DNA from: Uloborus plumipes
Taxonomy: Eukaryota > Arthropoda > Arachnida > Araneae > Uloboridae
Length of the DNA: 64,000 bases
Assembly (NCBI GenBank): GCA_038373865.1
Contig: JAXGGA010002026.1
Span: 1-64,000, forward strand
Reading direction: 5' to 3'
Of this stretch, positions 20,987-32,430 are shown in pieces. Positions within the stretch are counted from its first letter, which is position 1. Every line of letters starts with the position of its first letter. Both the position numbers and the translations under genes were made by a program. Under the pieces are notes generated by a model. It saw only the letters and a program-made list of their open reading frames with translations. It did not search any database and was not told where the DNA came from.

Positions 20987-21628
20987 TTAAAACATGGTCG
21001 TCGTTCTACAGTTTGAAGACGCCACCTAGCGGGGACGTAAGAAATTAGCCAAAGAGATAACGCAATTTTTTCCCTTTGTTGGAAGTCAAACGTAAGCTTC
21101 AGACAATTTAGGGTTTCTTCTTATTATATTTCCGTGATTCATTAATCATCTAGCCTAAACTACTGTCATTCACCTAGCTTAGAAGCAGGTTATAAATTAC
21201 TGGATTGGTTAGTTTTACCTCTTTCAGCAGCCATTAGAATCTGATTTTCGAATTTAACTCGTTCACTGTCAATCACGTTATATTGCGTGAAAACAAAACA
21301 GTTCATTATTTTCAATCGATAACAAGTCTTCTTAGCTGCAGAGATTGGCGAAGGGGGTAGGGGTGAATTTACCGAAAGATAACGTGTTAAAAATTAGTAA
21401 AAAATTTATCTGGAACATTATGCCCCAAGATTTATAATTTGTTAGTTAATTTGAAGGCTTTGGACATTTTAGCTAAAATTTAGAGTTTTTGGCTTCAGTT
21501 TCAATTTATACTTTTGTAAGTTATAAAATTAGAGCGATATAAATAAAAGTTTCTCAGGTTGAGTAGTTGAATAACAAGCACTTTAAAAACAATTTCATAA
21601 AAATGTTAACTTTAAAAAATAGCATTAA

Positions 21629-22141
21629 TCCATTAATGCCTAGCATCAATTTTTTGGGACGGTCCAAAAAGTGGGTCTGAATTTTCCAAAAATGAACATT
21701 TTAACCAAATAATAGTGTTCAATTATTACTTCGGTATTGTTTCAATTCATTATTAACAAATTGCAGCACATAACCATTGTAAAGTGTGTTCTGTAGGCGT
21801 TTTGTTATGATCTTTATCAAGAATGACATCGTTCACAATCTCAATAACAAAAAGCGAAGTTTTTAAAATTATTCCCAGCTTCCCAGTTTGTGTTAATTGC
21901 TGCTTTTATTTCTTCTTATAAAATGTTTTTTTAGATATATCGTAGGCAGAAAAAAAATGTAGTAAAAAAAGTATGCACCCTCTGATGGTGCCTAGAGTAA
22001 CTTTTTAGGGACGATTTTTCGTTTTCTAATAAAAGAAATATTTTTACATGATTTATTTTAGTTATTTTTCCTGTCCATTAAACACTATTCGTAACCAGTA
22101 TACAAAATATCTTTGGGAAAAAAATGTCAGGCATTAATGGG
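21629..22141 (-). mobile_element. TTAA-site 'cccattaatgcctg' MITE, copy 4 (long form)
   Basis: TTAA precedes tccattaatgcctagcat, and gtcaggcattaatggg is followed by CTAA. It is 513 bases in the same orientation as copy 2. Copies 2, 3 and 4 lie within 3.5 kb. Confidence 0.85.
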
Positions 22142-22145
22142 CTAA

Positions 22146-23255
22146 TTTGCATGTTATAATTTTTAATTATAACTCTTCTGCTAAATTTTAGTATGCCTCT
22201 CTAACCCCCCCCCCCTTACAAGGACATACCATTTATTTTTAGCATTATAAAGCTATTTCACTTATGTCCACTTGAAGTGGAAGCAAGTCAGCCAAAAGGG
22301 CAAAATGTATTTAACAAAAAATCACCAATTACAGTAACAATCTTGCAGTCAATAAAGCTTCAGCAAATTTAATAGCCCAGTGTCATTAATTTGTACTATT
22401 GAATAGTGCTAAAAGTTTTCTATCACATGATTAAAACTAATACACTTTTGTTTTGGTTTGATTTGTTTCGGTTTCACATTTTTCATTGTTAAAATTCTTT
22501 GCTGAAACGTATATCTCTCTAAAAAAATTGAAAATATTTCGGTGCAGAAAAAAATGTTGTACAGTAAAAATCTATATTCAGCATAAATTATCAATAAAAT
22601 CGTGGTATGTTTACGTATTTTGCATTGTTTTTTTTTTTTTTTTTTTTTTTTTTTTGCATATTAAAACGACATGGTTTGGAAAAAAAGTTTTGATTTTCAA
22701 CAATAGATGGCGGTAGCATACTACACTGGTAATGACAGGTAGTCGCTATCGAACAAGATTTAAAAGAATGGAATTTTTAAAACGAATCTTTCATATTTTA
22801 AATTTGCAAAAGAGAAAAAAAGAAGAAGAAAAATGTTTTGAAATTATTTTCTAAGGTTTTTACTTTGCTGAAATGAATTTTATCGACGAACATTAAAATC
22901 AAGTAAGGGGGAAGAAGAACATGTCAGTTACGTCAGCTGCATTGCGTGAAGGTGAACAATGTTGACACCGGGAAAACGAGATTTCGATTTTTCACCACAA
23001 CAAACAGAAAACAGCTGATTCGATGACTTCACGCCAAGTTCTGCGTTTCAGTTTATAAACAACATGTTGCTGATTCCTCCGTCGGAAAATACTTTCAGAA
23101 ATAATGTCTCGGATTAATGTATTTCAAAACTAGGCTGTAGGAAGTTTGAAAAAGTGGATTTCTCCACTTTGACATTGAAAGTATAAAGTCAACAAATCGA
23201 TAACATAGCCTTGAAATTTTTGAAGTTCATTGTTGGGGATATCCGTGATGAAATA
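22146..23255. other. Intergenic stretch, possible promoter-proximal part
   Basis: It has a poly-C run near 22208 and a long poly-T near 22627-22655. From about 22920 the sequence is less AT-rich and repeat-free, with a gttacgtcagctgc word resembling a CRE. It could be the 5' region of a gene that starts near 23.26 kb, but nothing proves it. Confidence 0.25.
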
Positions 23256-23285
23256 ATGCTAATATTGGAAAACAGAGTGCTTGCC
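23256..23285 (+). CDS. Weak candidate first coding exon (MLILENRVLA)
   Basis: The ATG at 23256 opens ten codons, MLILENRVLA, that run exactly to a consensus donor gcc|gtaagt at 23286. An in-frame TAA lies upstream in the gtataaagt word, so this would be a true start. The 300 bases before it are repeat-free. No downstream exon was recognised, so the call rests on one ATG and one donor and may be chance. Confidence 0.2.
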
Positions 23286-23291
23286 GTAAGT

Positions 23292-25128
23292 AACTTTTTC
23301 TGCTTTGCTATTTTTACTGTATATTCCTTAAACATTTAAATCGACCACTCCGTATTTTGTTAAGAAACAGAGTCTCTTAGTTCATTTCAAAAAAAGAAAC
23401 CCCGAAGAAAAAATTGATTATGTTTGTCTCTTGTCTGTTATGTATTTATTAATTTTTTTGTGTTTCTTTAGAATTAGATTTTATTCGTAGAATTTTGTAC
23501 ATAAGTAGTTTTTTTTTTTTTTTTTGTAAGTCATTACTCATTATATTTATGCTCTATTTTAAGCATCTAAATTCTAAAAAAATTAATCGCAGGTGAAAGA
23601 TTGCTTCACTTTACTCTCTCACTATGTCATTTAAGGGGGTGGGGGTGGGGGCATTGCCCCTTCCCCCCGGGACTTCGGGAAATCAACACATTTACATGAC
23701 TGTTTTTTTTTTTGAGATTTTAATCAAATTTATATTTAGACTATCGTTGCACCCCCCCCCCCTCAAAAAGTTCGAAATGACAGGCCTCACTGTGGGTACA
23801 CCAAGGTGGACAATTTTATCTTTCTTAAAAAACAATGAGATAAATATGGAAGAGCAAAGTTAGAAATTTGAAATAGAATGAAATAAAAATTTAAAAAATA
23901 TGCATGTATTTTCAAAAAGGTTTCACACAACTAATTTAATTTCTTGACATTACTAGCATAGGATTACCGAAATTTTGCACCCATATCTCCCAACCCTCAC
24001 GATGTAAAAATTTTAGCATTTTCAGATTTACTAAATCTATCGTTAAATTAATTTTCCAGCTTTTTAGAACTTTTAGTTAAGTCGTTCTTTAACTTTTTTT
24101 AAAACCGTATTTTCTCGATATTTTCGTTTTTTATCTCTTTTTTGACAAACTTAAAGTTTCAAATTTTTCAGTGGGATTACAATTGCCTTTTGGGAGGGAA
24201 AAAAAAAAGTGAAAAAAGGGAAACCCGCCGGGTTCCATGTGCCTTTCATCATGGGTGGCCATTACAAACTAATCAAAGCGAACTTTTTTTTTAAATTATC
24301 GTTTTTGTGGAAGTTCTGGATCAGTGCTTTCGGCGGCATTCTCTATCTGTCTAGATTAGTTCTTAGTTTTTGTAAATGATGGTGGTGTCTTTTGTTTACG
24401 GATGATTTACCGACGAAGTGCTTTGATGTGAAATGCTGCTTTCAGTTTGGGAAAACTGATGGTAATTCTCCAAATGATTGAAATAATTGTAATTGTAACG
24501 TAATCGCGTTCGCTTGAGCTGCGAAATTGCAAAAATGTTACTTCGCAGTTGATTATCGAAACGGTGTACTTATTCTTTCAACTTGTCTGAATTTATTATT
24601 GATCGAGACACGCCATATTCATTTCATGATGATTCTCGTCTAGTTCACTAATTTATATTATCAGCTATATCATAATTTTTGTTGTTAGTGGTTTAAAACT
24701 ATTTTCGATAGCAGCCGGCAGTATGTTTTCACTTTGGAAAGCCGTAGAGACCCTTTTGACCTGTTAAATGGGACTAAATCGTCTTCTTTTATGCTGACAG
24801 TCAAAGAATTTTTGATTTAATTTCAAAAGCTACTTACTTGCTTTCATCAGCAGTTCGTACATACGATTTTTGTTTTCCTGTGTTGAATAATTTTGCGCGT
24901 AAAAAATTCGAAATCTATGTGTATCGATCTCATCTTTGAGTTCTTTTACCAATATTATGTCTCTAAAACCACCTTGTACAATCCGATCAGTGAATGGACT
25001 ATTCGTTTTTTAAACTAATTAAACAAATTTTTTTCAAAAAAAATAATGTTTTAAAAGTTTTTCCTGGTGTGATTTGGTGATAGCAACTTCCTTTTATACA
25101 CAATACCAAAGTGGAAACTATTATTCAG
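23292..25128. other. Intergenic or intronic AT-rich stretch
   Basis: Poly-G/C runs near 23636-23670 and 23751-23762 flag a decayed repeat. 24230-24930 is of more average composition, but no exon or bounded element could be defined. Confidence 0.35.
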
Positions 25129-25409
25129 ACAAGAAGTTCTGTCAAGAACTAAACGAGCCTACTTTCCCGTACATCGACATCAGCATTCTCGCATCTGATC
25201 ATTATTCTCTTGATTATTTGAAACTGAAAATTACGTCAAACATACCTTTTTAGCACATAGAGCTGATTTCGAAACGCATAATATACCACTCTCATCAGAT
25301 GAAATAGACACGTAAAAAGTAATTAACGAATAAATAAAGCTTTGTCGCACCTTTTAAAGAGTGCAACTGTTACAGTTCCTCCGTAGAAAAAATCCTCCAT
25401 TGTTTTCAA

Positions 25410-25440
<31 letters not shown>

Positions 25441-25928
25441 TAAATAAATAAATAAATAAAAGTACAAAGAGCATCAAAACGTATTTTATCAAAGAAAGAA
25501 AAAAAAAGAAAAAAAAACTCGTCCGTTAATAACATGTCTCGAATTTTACTTTTAATCGGTTGCCAGTTGTTAAATATAAATAAAGAATAAATGTTCTCGT
25601 GAATGAAAAATTTTTGTTACAAAAAAATCGTCTGCCAAAAAAAAAAATAATAATAATAATAATAAATAAAATAAAACAAATGAATAAATAAACAAAAAAT
25701 CGTCTGCACAGTCAGTCATTTTTTTTTTCTGAGCCTGCATTTCCGCCACGTTTGCGGAGTCGGAGTCGGAATCAAAGTCCTCACAGAAGATTACTCAGTA
25801 AAGTACTTTAAAAACACTATTTATCAAAACCATTTTCTTACAAAGTTAGTTTGAAGGAAATCCGACTTTAAGTTCAGAATCAACATTCAACTTAAATTCC
25901 CCGTAGACGCTAATGTTAATTTTTTTTC

Positions 25929-27090
25929 TGAACGGTTCAATATTGAACGAAAAATGGTTCAAATCAAAAAGCGAAATATGGAAATGTATGGGAAAGCTTC
26001 TCCGAGATCTTTCAAACAAAAAAAAAATTTATTCCATTCAGACGGTTCACTCAAAAGTTATTAGGTGGGGAAAGGTTGCTTGAACGGTTCAATGTTGAAC
26101 GAAAAAATGCTCAAATGGAAAATTTAAATAGGGTAATGAAGTAACCTTGCTGAGATCCTTTGAACAAAAAAAAGTTTGTTCAAATCGGATTGTTCACTCA
26201 AAAGTTAGCACCGCGGGACAGGTTGTTTGAACGGTTCAAAGTTGAACCAAAAACTGTTCAAATCGAAAAATCAAATATGGCAATGAGCTGTACTCGCCGA
26301 GATCTTTCGAACAAAAAAAAGTTTATTCCATTCGGACTGTTCACTCAAAAGTTATTAGTTGGGGAAAGGTTACTTGAATGGTTCAATGTTGAACCAAAAA
26401 TGTTCAAATTGAAAATTTAAATACGGTAATAAAGTATCCTTCCCGAGATGCTTCGAACAAAAAAAAATTTGTTTAAATCGGACTGTTCATTCAAAAGTTA
26501 TTAGGGGTGACAGCTTGTTTGAACGGTTCAATGTTGAACGAAAAATTGTTCAAATCGAAAATGTAGATACGGGAATGAAGTATCCTTGAAAAGATCTTTC
26601 GAACAAAAAAAAGTTTGTTCAAATCGGACTGTTCACTCAAAAGTTATTAGGTGGGGAAAGGTTACTTGAATGGTTCAATGTTGAACCAAAAATGTTCAAA
26701 TTGAAAATTTAAATACGGTAATAAAGTATCCTTCCCGAGATGCTTCGAACAAAAAAAATTTGTTTAAATCGGACTGTTCATTCAAAAGTTATTAGGGGTG
26801 ACAGCTTGTTTGAACGGTTCAATGTTGAACGAAAAATTGTTCAAATCGAAAATGTAGATACGGGAATGAAGTATCCTTGAAAAGATCTTTCGAACAAAAA
26901 AAAGTTTGTTCAAATCGGACTGTTCACTCAAAAGTTAGCATCGCGGGACCGGTTGTTTGAACGGTTCAAAGTTGAACCAAAAATTGTTCAAATCGAAAAA
27001 TCAAATATGGGAATGAGCTGTACTCGCCGAGATCTTTCCAACAAAAAAAAGTTTGTCCAAATCGGAATGTTCATTCAAAAGTTATTAGGA
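25929..27090 (+). repeat. ~146-bp minisatellite, eight units, with a recent dimer duplication
   Basis: Units start at tgaacggttc (or tgaatggttc) near 25929, 26081, 26228, 26375, 26520, 26667, 26811 and 26958, giving steps of 144-152 bases. Each has gttgaacgaaaaattgttca, gatctttcgaacaaaaaaa, aaatcggactgttcactc and aaaagttatta. The two-unit block 26375-26666 is repeated almost base for base at 26667-26957, a recent ~292-base duplication. Open frames across it are by-products of the repeat. Confidence 0.85.
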
Positions 27091-27095
27091 GGGGA

Positions 27096-27130
27096 CAGAC
27101 AGACCGACAGACCGACCGACCGACCGACAC
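27096..27130 (+). repeat. gacc/gaca microsatellite
   Basis: A short run of gaca and gacc tetramers at the end of the minisatellite. The same run closes the array in the other two copies (28886-28932 inverted, 63003-63044). Confidence 0.85.
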
Positions 27131-27344
27131 ACAAATTCCCCATCTCAATACCCTACTTTCAAATTTTTAATTTTTCGATATTCAATTTACCTTTTTATTT
27201 TTTTAACTTGGCGATATTTTTTGGATTTGGCGATATTTTTTTTACTTGGCGATATTTTTTGGACTTGGCGATATTTTTTAGATGCATTAAGCTACTTTTA
27301 ATACTTTTTTCGTCTTTCTTTTGTTTTTAACGGGAAAGTAGGCT

Positions 27345-28125
27345 AAAAAAAAAGGTGTCCTGGGTTTAGTGTGCTCATTTACTTTTTGTAAGAAAGAAAT
27401 ACAAAACATCATTTTTTCGAAAAAATAATATTTATGCAAATTGCACTTTATTAGTTCGTAAACTGTACCTAAAAAAAGTGTTTCCACATCAGCAAAAATA
27501 TTCTCTCCCGTAGTGAAAAACACTAACAAACTCGAAAAGTAATAATAAGCAGATTTTCTTGATTGTTTGGTGTACGGTTTTTTGGTTAGTTTTCTTTTCT
27601 TTCTTTTTTGCTGGGGAAGAAGGGGGGGGGAGTCTGTTAATACGTATTATAGAAAGAAAAATAACGTACTTTCATAGGTTTAAGAGGTGAAACTTGTAAA
27701 TTTAATTCAACTACGGCTCTTGCTCACAAAAGAACTCTGTGCGACCATGTTCACAAGCCATACATATTTTCCCTTCTAGGTAGATACTTTTTTTATGTGT
27801 TTTCTCCCAAACGAGGAATTAGAGCCCTTGGATTCTCTCCCGCTGGTTACGCCCATGAAACAAAAGCTTTATTTTTGTTTATTTACGAATCTGGGAAAAC
27901 TAAACCAACTTTCTCGTCGAATTTCTTAAGCGCTAGAAAGGTTACATTCACATAGTAGCTCACAGATTCGTGACTGTAGTAGTTTAATGAATCGTAAAGA
28001 GAGGAACTATTTGAGGTAGTAGTTGTCGGTTTGTATCAGTAAGAATTAAAAAACTATTTCTACAAAATTTCTTTCACATTTCTAATTTGGTGTGTATGTA
28101 GGCAATCAACTAATATTACCATTTG
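27345..28125. other. Spacer between the inverted element pair, first part
   Basis: AT-rich, with a poly-G near 27621. No gene or bounded repeat was seen. Confidence 0.4.
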
Positions 28126-28650
28126 TCAAAAATTCAAAAACATGTTGTTCCGAGAAATAAATATCTTAGTGTTGAAAATAATAAACAACAACGTTAAAAA
28201 AATGTTTATAAATAAATAAATAAAAAACCATGTTGTTTTTAGAAATAAACAGATATTATTGTGCTGAAAAAGAAAAAAAAAAAAGATAAACAACAGCGTT
28301 AAAAGAGCACAAAAACTCAAAAATCATGTTGTTCTGAGAAATAAATATATATGTTTGTGCTGAAAATAATATACAACAGCGTTAAAGAATATATTTATAA
28401 TTAAATAACCATGTTCTGAGAAACACGCACACATTATTGTGCTGAAGAGAAATAAATGATAAACAACACCGTTAAAAGAGCACAAAAACTCCAAATATAT
28501 GTTGTTCTGAGAAATAAATGGATATGTTTGTGCTGAAAAATAAAATTGGTAAAAAAACAATAACCTTAAAAAAACGCAAAAACTCAATAAATAGTTCTTA
28601 GAAACAAATAAATATATATGTACTAAAAAGCAAAAATGATAAACAAAATC
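28126..28650 (-). repeat. ~92-bp minisatellite, six units
   Basis: Units contain catgttgttctgagaaataa, gtgctgaaaa and gataaacaacagcgttaaa, and start near 28140, 28230, 28326, 28409, 28499 and 28592. Alternate units are more alike (those with agagcacaaaaactc), suggesting a ~184-base higher-order unit. The array sits in the loop between the two inverted 25-30 kb elements. Confidence 0.75.
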
Positions 28651-28687
28651 TGCAAAACGCTGTCACTTGGTTGCAGAAACTCTTTTT

Positions 28688-30254
28688 AGCCTACTTTCCC
28701 GTTAAAAATAAAAGAAAGACGAAAAAAGTATGAAAAGTAGCTTAATGCATCGAAAAAATATCGCCAAGTTAAAAAAAAATATCGCCAAGTCCAAAAAATA
28801 TCGCCAAGTTAAAAAAATAAATAGGTAAAATGAATATCGAAAAATTAAAAATTTGAAAGTAGGGTATTGAGATGGGGAATTTGTGTCGGTCTGTCGGTCG
28901 GTCGGTCGGTCTGTCGGTCTGTCTGTCCCCCCCCCCCCCTAATAACTTTTGAATGAACATTCCGATTTGGACAAACTTTTTTTTGTTGGAAAGATCTCGC
29001 CGAGTACAGCTCATTCCCATATTTGATTTTTTGATTTGAACAATTTTTGGTTCAACTTTGAGCCGTTCAAACAGCCGGTCCCGCGATACTAACTTTTGAA
29101 TGAACAGTCCGATTTGAACAAACTTTTTTTTGTTCGAAAGATCTTTTCAAGGATACTTCATTCCCGTATCTACATTTTCGATTTGAACGATTTTTCGTTC
29201 AACATTGAACTGTTCAAACAAGCTCTCACCCCTAATAACTTTTGAGTGAACAGTCCGATTTAAACAAACTTTTTTTTGTTCGAAAGATCTCGGCAAGGAC
29301 TTCATTACCGTATTTAAATTTTCAACGTGAACATTTTTTCGTTCAACATTGAACCGTTCAATCAACCTTTCTCCACCTAATAACTTTTAAGTGAACCGTC
29401 TGAATTGAATAAACTTTTTTTGTTCGAAAGATCTCGGAGAGACTCATTCCCGTATTTCACTTTTCAATTTGAACTATTTTTCGTTCAATGATGAACCGTT
29501 CAGAAAAATTTTTAACATGAGCGCCTACTGGGAAATTTAAATTGAATGTTGATTCTGAACTTAAAGGCGGATTTCCTTCAAACTAACTTTGTAAGAAAAC
29601 GGTTTTGATAAAAAATGTATGTTAAGTACTTTTCTGAAAAATCTTCTGTGAGGACTCTGATTCCGACTCCGCAAACATGGCGGAAATGCAGGCTCAGAAA
29701 AAAATGACTGACTGGGCAGACGATTTTTTGTTTATTTATTCTTTTCTTTTTTGTTTAATTAATTATTATTATTTTTATTTATTTATTTATTTATTTATTT
29801 TTTGGCAGACGATATTTTTTTTGATTACAAAAATTGTTCATTCACTAGAGCATTTTATTCTTTATTTATATTTAATAACTGGCAACGGATTAAAAATAAA
29901 ATTCGAGACATTTTACTAACGAACGAGGTTTTTTTTTTCTTTGATAAAATGTGTTTTGATGTTCTTTGTACTTTTATTTTATTTATTATTTTTTTTCTTT
30001 TGAAAAAGATTGTGAAATTTTTCTACGGAAGAACTATAACAGTTACATTCTTTAAAAGGTGAGACAAAACTTTATTTTCTCGTTTATTTACTTTTTATGT
30101 GTCCATTTCATCTGATTAGAGGGTTATATTTTGCTTTTAGAAATCAGCTTTAAGTGCTATAAAGGTATGTTTGACATAATTTTCAGTTTCAGATATTCAT
30201 GAGAATATTGATTAGATGCTAGAATGCCGATGTCGATGTACGGGAAAGTAGGCT
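28688..30254 (-). mobile_element. Minisatellite-bearing element, copy 2 (inverted)
   Basis: Inverted relative to copy 1, with the same 15-base ends at 28688-28702 and 30240-30254. It carries about four minisatellite units instead of eight. Sequence continues to match copy 1 outside the right end (gttcttgacagaacttcttg to about 30282). With copy 1 it forms an inverted repeat spanning 25.13-30.28 kb. Confidence 0.7.
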
Positions 30255-30490
30255 CGTTTAGTTCTTGACAGAACTTCTTGTTAAAATTTCAAAGCAAGAA
30301 ATGTAATCTCATGAATGTAAAGATGTCTAATATTTTGTTGGATTGGGGTCTTTCCATTGCTTGCATCTTTTTGCATTGAAAAAAAGTTTCTTGGTAACTG
30401 CCAAACTCATGTAAGCATTTTTTTTTTCTAACTTGTAAATTTATGCTTTTTAACGCCTGGTAATCTTTTTCTCGGTGTTCCATTTTACTA

Positions 30491-31113
30491 GGGTGGGGCG
30501 AAAAATAAAAAGTTTTTCAGATCAACTTCTAATAGTTGCCAGAAGTTGTCTTTGATGATAGTTAGCTTTTGTGCAAAATTTGAGAAAAATCGGTTAATAT
30601 CTTCAGGGGGCGCTGCGATTGCAAAGTTTTACCATAGCTTTGTTATGGATTTTATGGTCAAAATATCAAAAAGAATGCCTTTAGCTAGTCTCTTTGTGTT
30701 TGTTTTACTCAAAAGATGTTTACATGCATTAGAAGCATATGAAATGACTCACAAACATTATTTAATATGATATATTGAAAAAATCACTTTTTTTCACTTT
30801 ATTGTTTCTTTTTAAATACTTGAAATACAAATATATCATATAAAATAATTTTTCGTGAGTTATTTCATATGCTTTGAATGCATGAATAGAGCTTATGAGT
30901 AAAAAAATGCTATGAGATTAGCTAACGGCATTGTTTTTCATATTTTAACCATAAAATCCCGATAAAAACAGTGATAAAACTGCGATCGCAGCGCCTCCTG
31001 AAGATATTAACCGATTTTTCTCAAATTTTGCACAAAAGCTAACTATCACCAAAGACAACTTTTGGCAACTATTAGAAGTTGGTCTGAAAAACTTTTTATT
31101 TTTCGCCCCACCC
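30491..31113. mobile_element. TA-flanked hairpin MITE, 623 bp, near-perfect palindrome
   Basis: The arms begin gggtggggcgaaaaataaaa and run about 290 bases with few mismatches. TA lies on both sides. The arms include the words gaaaaatcggttaatatctt and gcgctgcgat. The loop is only a few tens of bases near 30800. TA duplication with GGGTGGGG ends fits Tc1/mariner-type MITEs. High arm similarity suggests a young insertion. Confidence 0.85.
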
Positions 31114-31139
31114 TAGCGTACACACACCCTTATTCAGGA

Positions 31140-31420
31140 GCGCTCCGATGGGAGGTCGTGGGAGGTCACTGTGACCTCCCAATAATTTCCGATATTCGGT
31201 ACAGTTTGCTGACGATTCGGCAATTTGAAGACAATATTGAAACACTGAGGTCATTTGTTCGTTTTAATTTTTAGAATTATTTTTTGAAAGATGCCTGTTT
31301 TTTTCTCACTAAATGTAGTGCATGACATGATTGTATTTTATCATTCGGTAAAATTTGAACTTCATTCGACAAATTGATAATTTTCCCCTCCCAAAAATTT
31401 TAGTTGGGAGCGCCCCTGCG
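31140..31420 (-). repeat. 'gggaggtcac' family repeat, copy 3
   Basis: An inverted full-length copy with a clean gggaggtcactgtgacctcc end and a gggagcgcccctg edge. It starts about 25 bases after the hairpin MITE. Confidence 0.75.
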
Positions 31421-31912
31421 CCTGGTGTTCATTCTTTTTGCCAGTGTTCCAATTTACTGGATGAACTTCGTCATAAATGAAGAATGACTGCTGAAATTAT
31501 AATTTTCACCCGAAGCTCTTGTGTTGGTTTTTGCGGGGAGGCATACACTACACACCCTTATGCCATTTCCTCTTATGATTTTCACCCCTCCTTAAAAAAA
31601 GTGCTACTCCTCAGTTGCAGGTTTCAGAGGCAATTCGAGAGTCACCTCATTTTCGAAGTGTTTTATGCGGCTTCACGTTTCTGTGGTTGTTTTTGTCCCG
31701 GTAAAATTCGAAGACGCCTTGCTCGGTTCTACTCTCTCTCTCCCTATAACTAAACAGGATGTGAGTTTGAGACGAAACTGGTGTGAAGTCATTATGACTG
31801 TAATATTCATTACAGCTTTTGTTAAATCCTATTCCGAAAGTATTCTCACAATGGGTGTTTCAAAGCATTCTAGTTGAATGTTTCTATTTTTTTTTGGATT
31901 CGAGTTCATCAG

Positions 31913-32430
31913 TATAAAGCAGTATGTACCCACCCCTAAGCCAGAGCTAAGGCAGAAACACCGCAATACACCGCCAACTCGGTTATTCCATCCATGGACT
32001 GCAGTTTCGTGCTTATTATGCACTCATCGGCATGGAATAGGAAAGTAACCGAGTTGGAGGTAAAAATCCTCTTATAGAGCAAAGAGAGCCAAAAAAAAAA
32101 AAGAAAAACTGGTAGCTAATGTGAAATTAGAATACCAGCGAGCGACCGCACTTGGTCCGGTACAACTCGTTCCTGCCTTAGCCCTTGCTTAGGAGCGGTT
32201 ACGCACTGCTTTATACCCGAGCTCTGCCTTAAAATTTACGAGTTGTACCGTACCAAGTGCGGTCACTCGCTGGTATTCTAATTTCACATTAGCTACCAGT
32301 TTTTTTTTGGATCTCTTTGCTCTATAAGAGGATTTTTGTCTCCAACTCGGCTACTTTCGTATTCCATGCCGATGAGTGCACAAGAAGCACGAAACTGCAG
32401 TTCATATGGATGGAAATAATCGATTTGGCG
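31913..32430. repeat. Palindromic pair of 'tataaagcagt' family repeats
   Basis: The left half 31913-32170 and the right half 32236-32430 are inverted copies: tggactgcagtttcgtgctt, ccaactcgg, cctcttatagagcaaagaga, ctggtagctaatgtgaaatt, ccgcacttgg. The loop of about 65 bases again contains the terminal sequence (tgccttagccc ... gcactgctttata). Related single copies are at 37055-37350 (inverted) and 52632-52970. Confidence 0.75.

Larger units (their letters stand above)
25156..27344 (+). mobile_element. Minisatellite-bearing element with 15-bp inverted ends, copy 1
   Basis: The ends agcctactttcccgt (25156-25170) and acgggaaagtaggct (27330-27344) are perfect inverted repeats. Order inside: a unique 5' part, AAT/AAAT microsatellites, a cggagtcggagtcgg word, eight minisatellite units (25929-27090), a gacc/gaca microsatellite, then several ttggcgatattttttgg units. 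All three copies also share about 27 bases outside the left end (acaagaagttctgtcaag...), so the true 5' border lies further out than the inverted repeat. No transposase is present and the class is unknown. Confidence 0.7.

Noticed and set aside
26160..27330. Open frames with repeated MFERFKVEPKIVQIEKSN-like peptides
   Set aside because: They are translations of the ~146-bp minisatellite, whose period happens to stay open for a unit or two. They recur in inverted and third copies with different breaks and have no start context or splice signals.
28886..28932. CRISPR-like or telomere-like short repeats
   Set aside because: The gacc/gaca run is a plain microsatellite closing the mobile-element array. 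There are no spacers and no cas genes, and the genome is eukaryotic.
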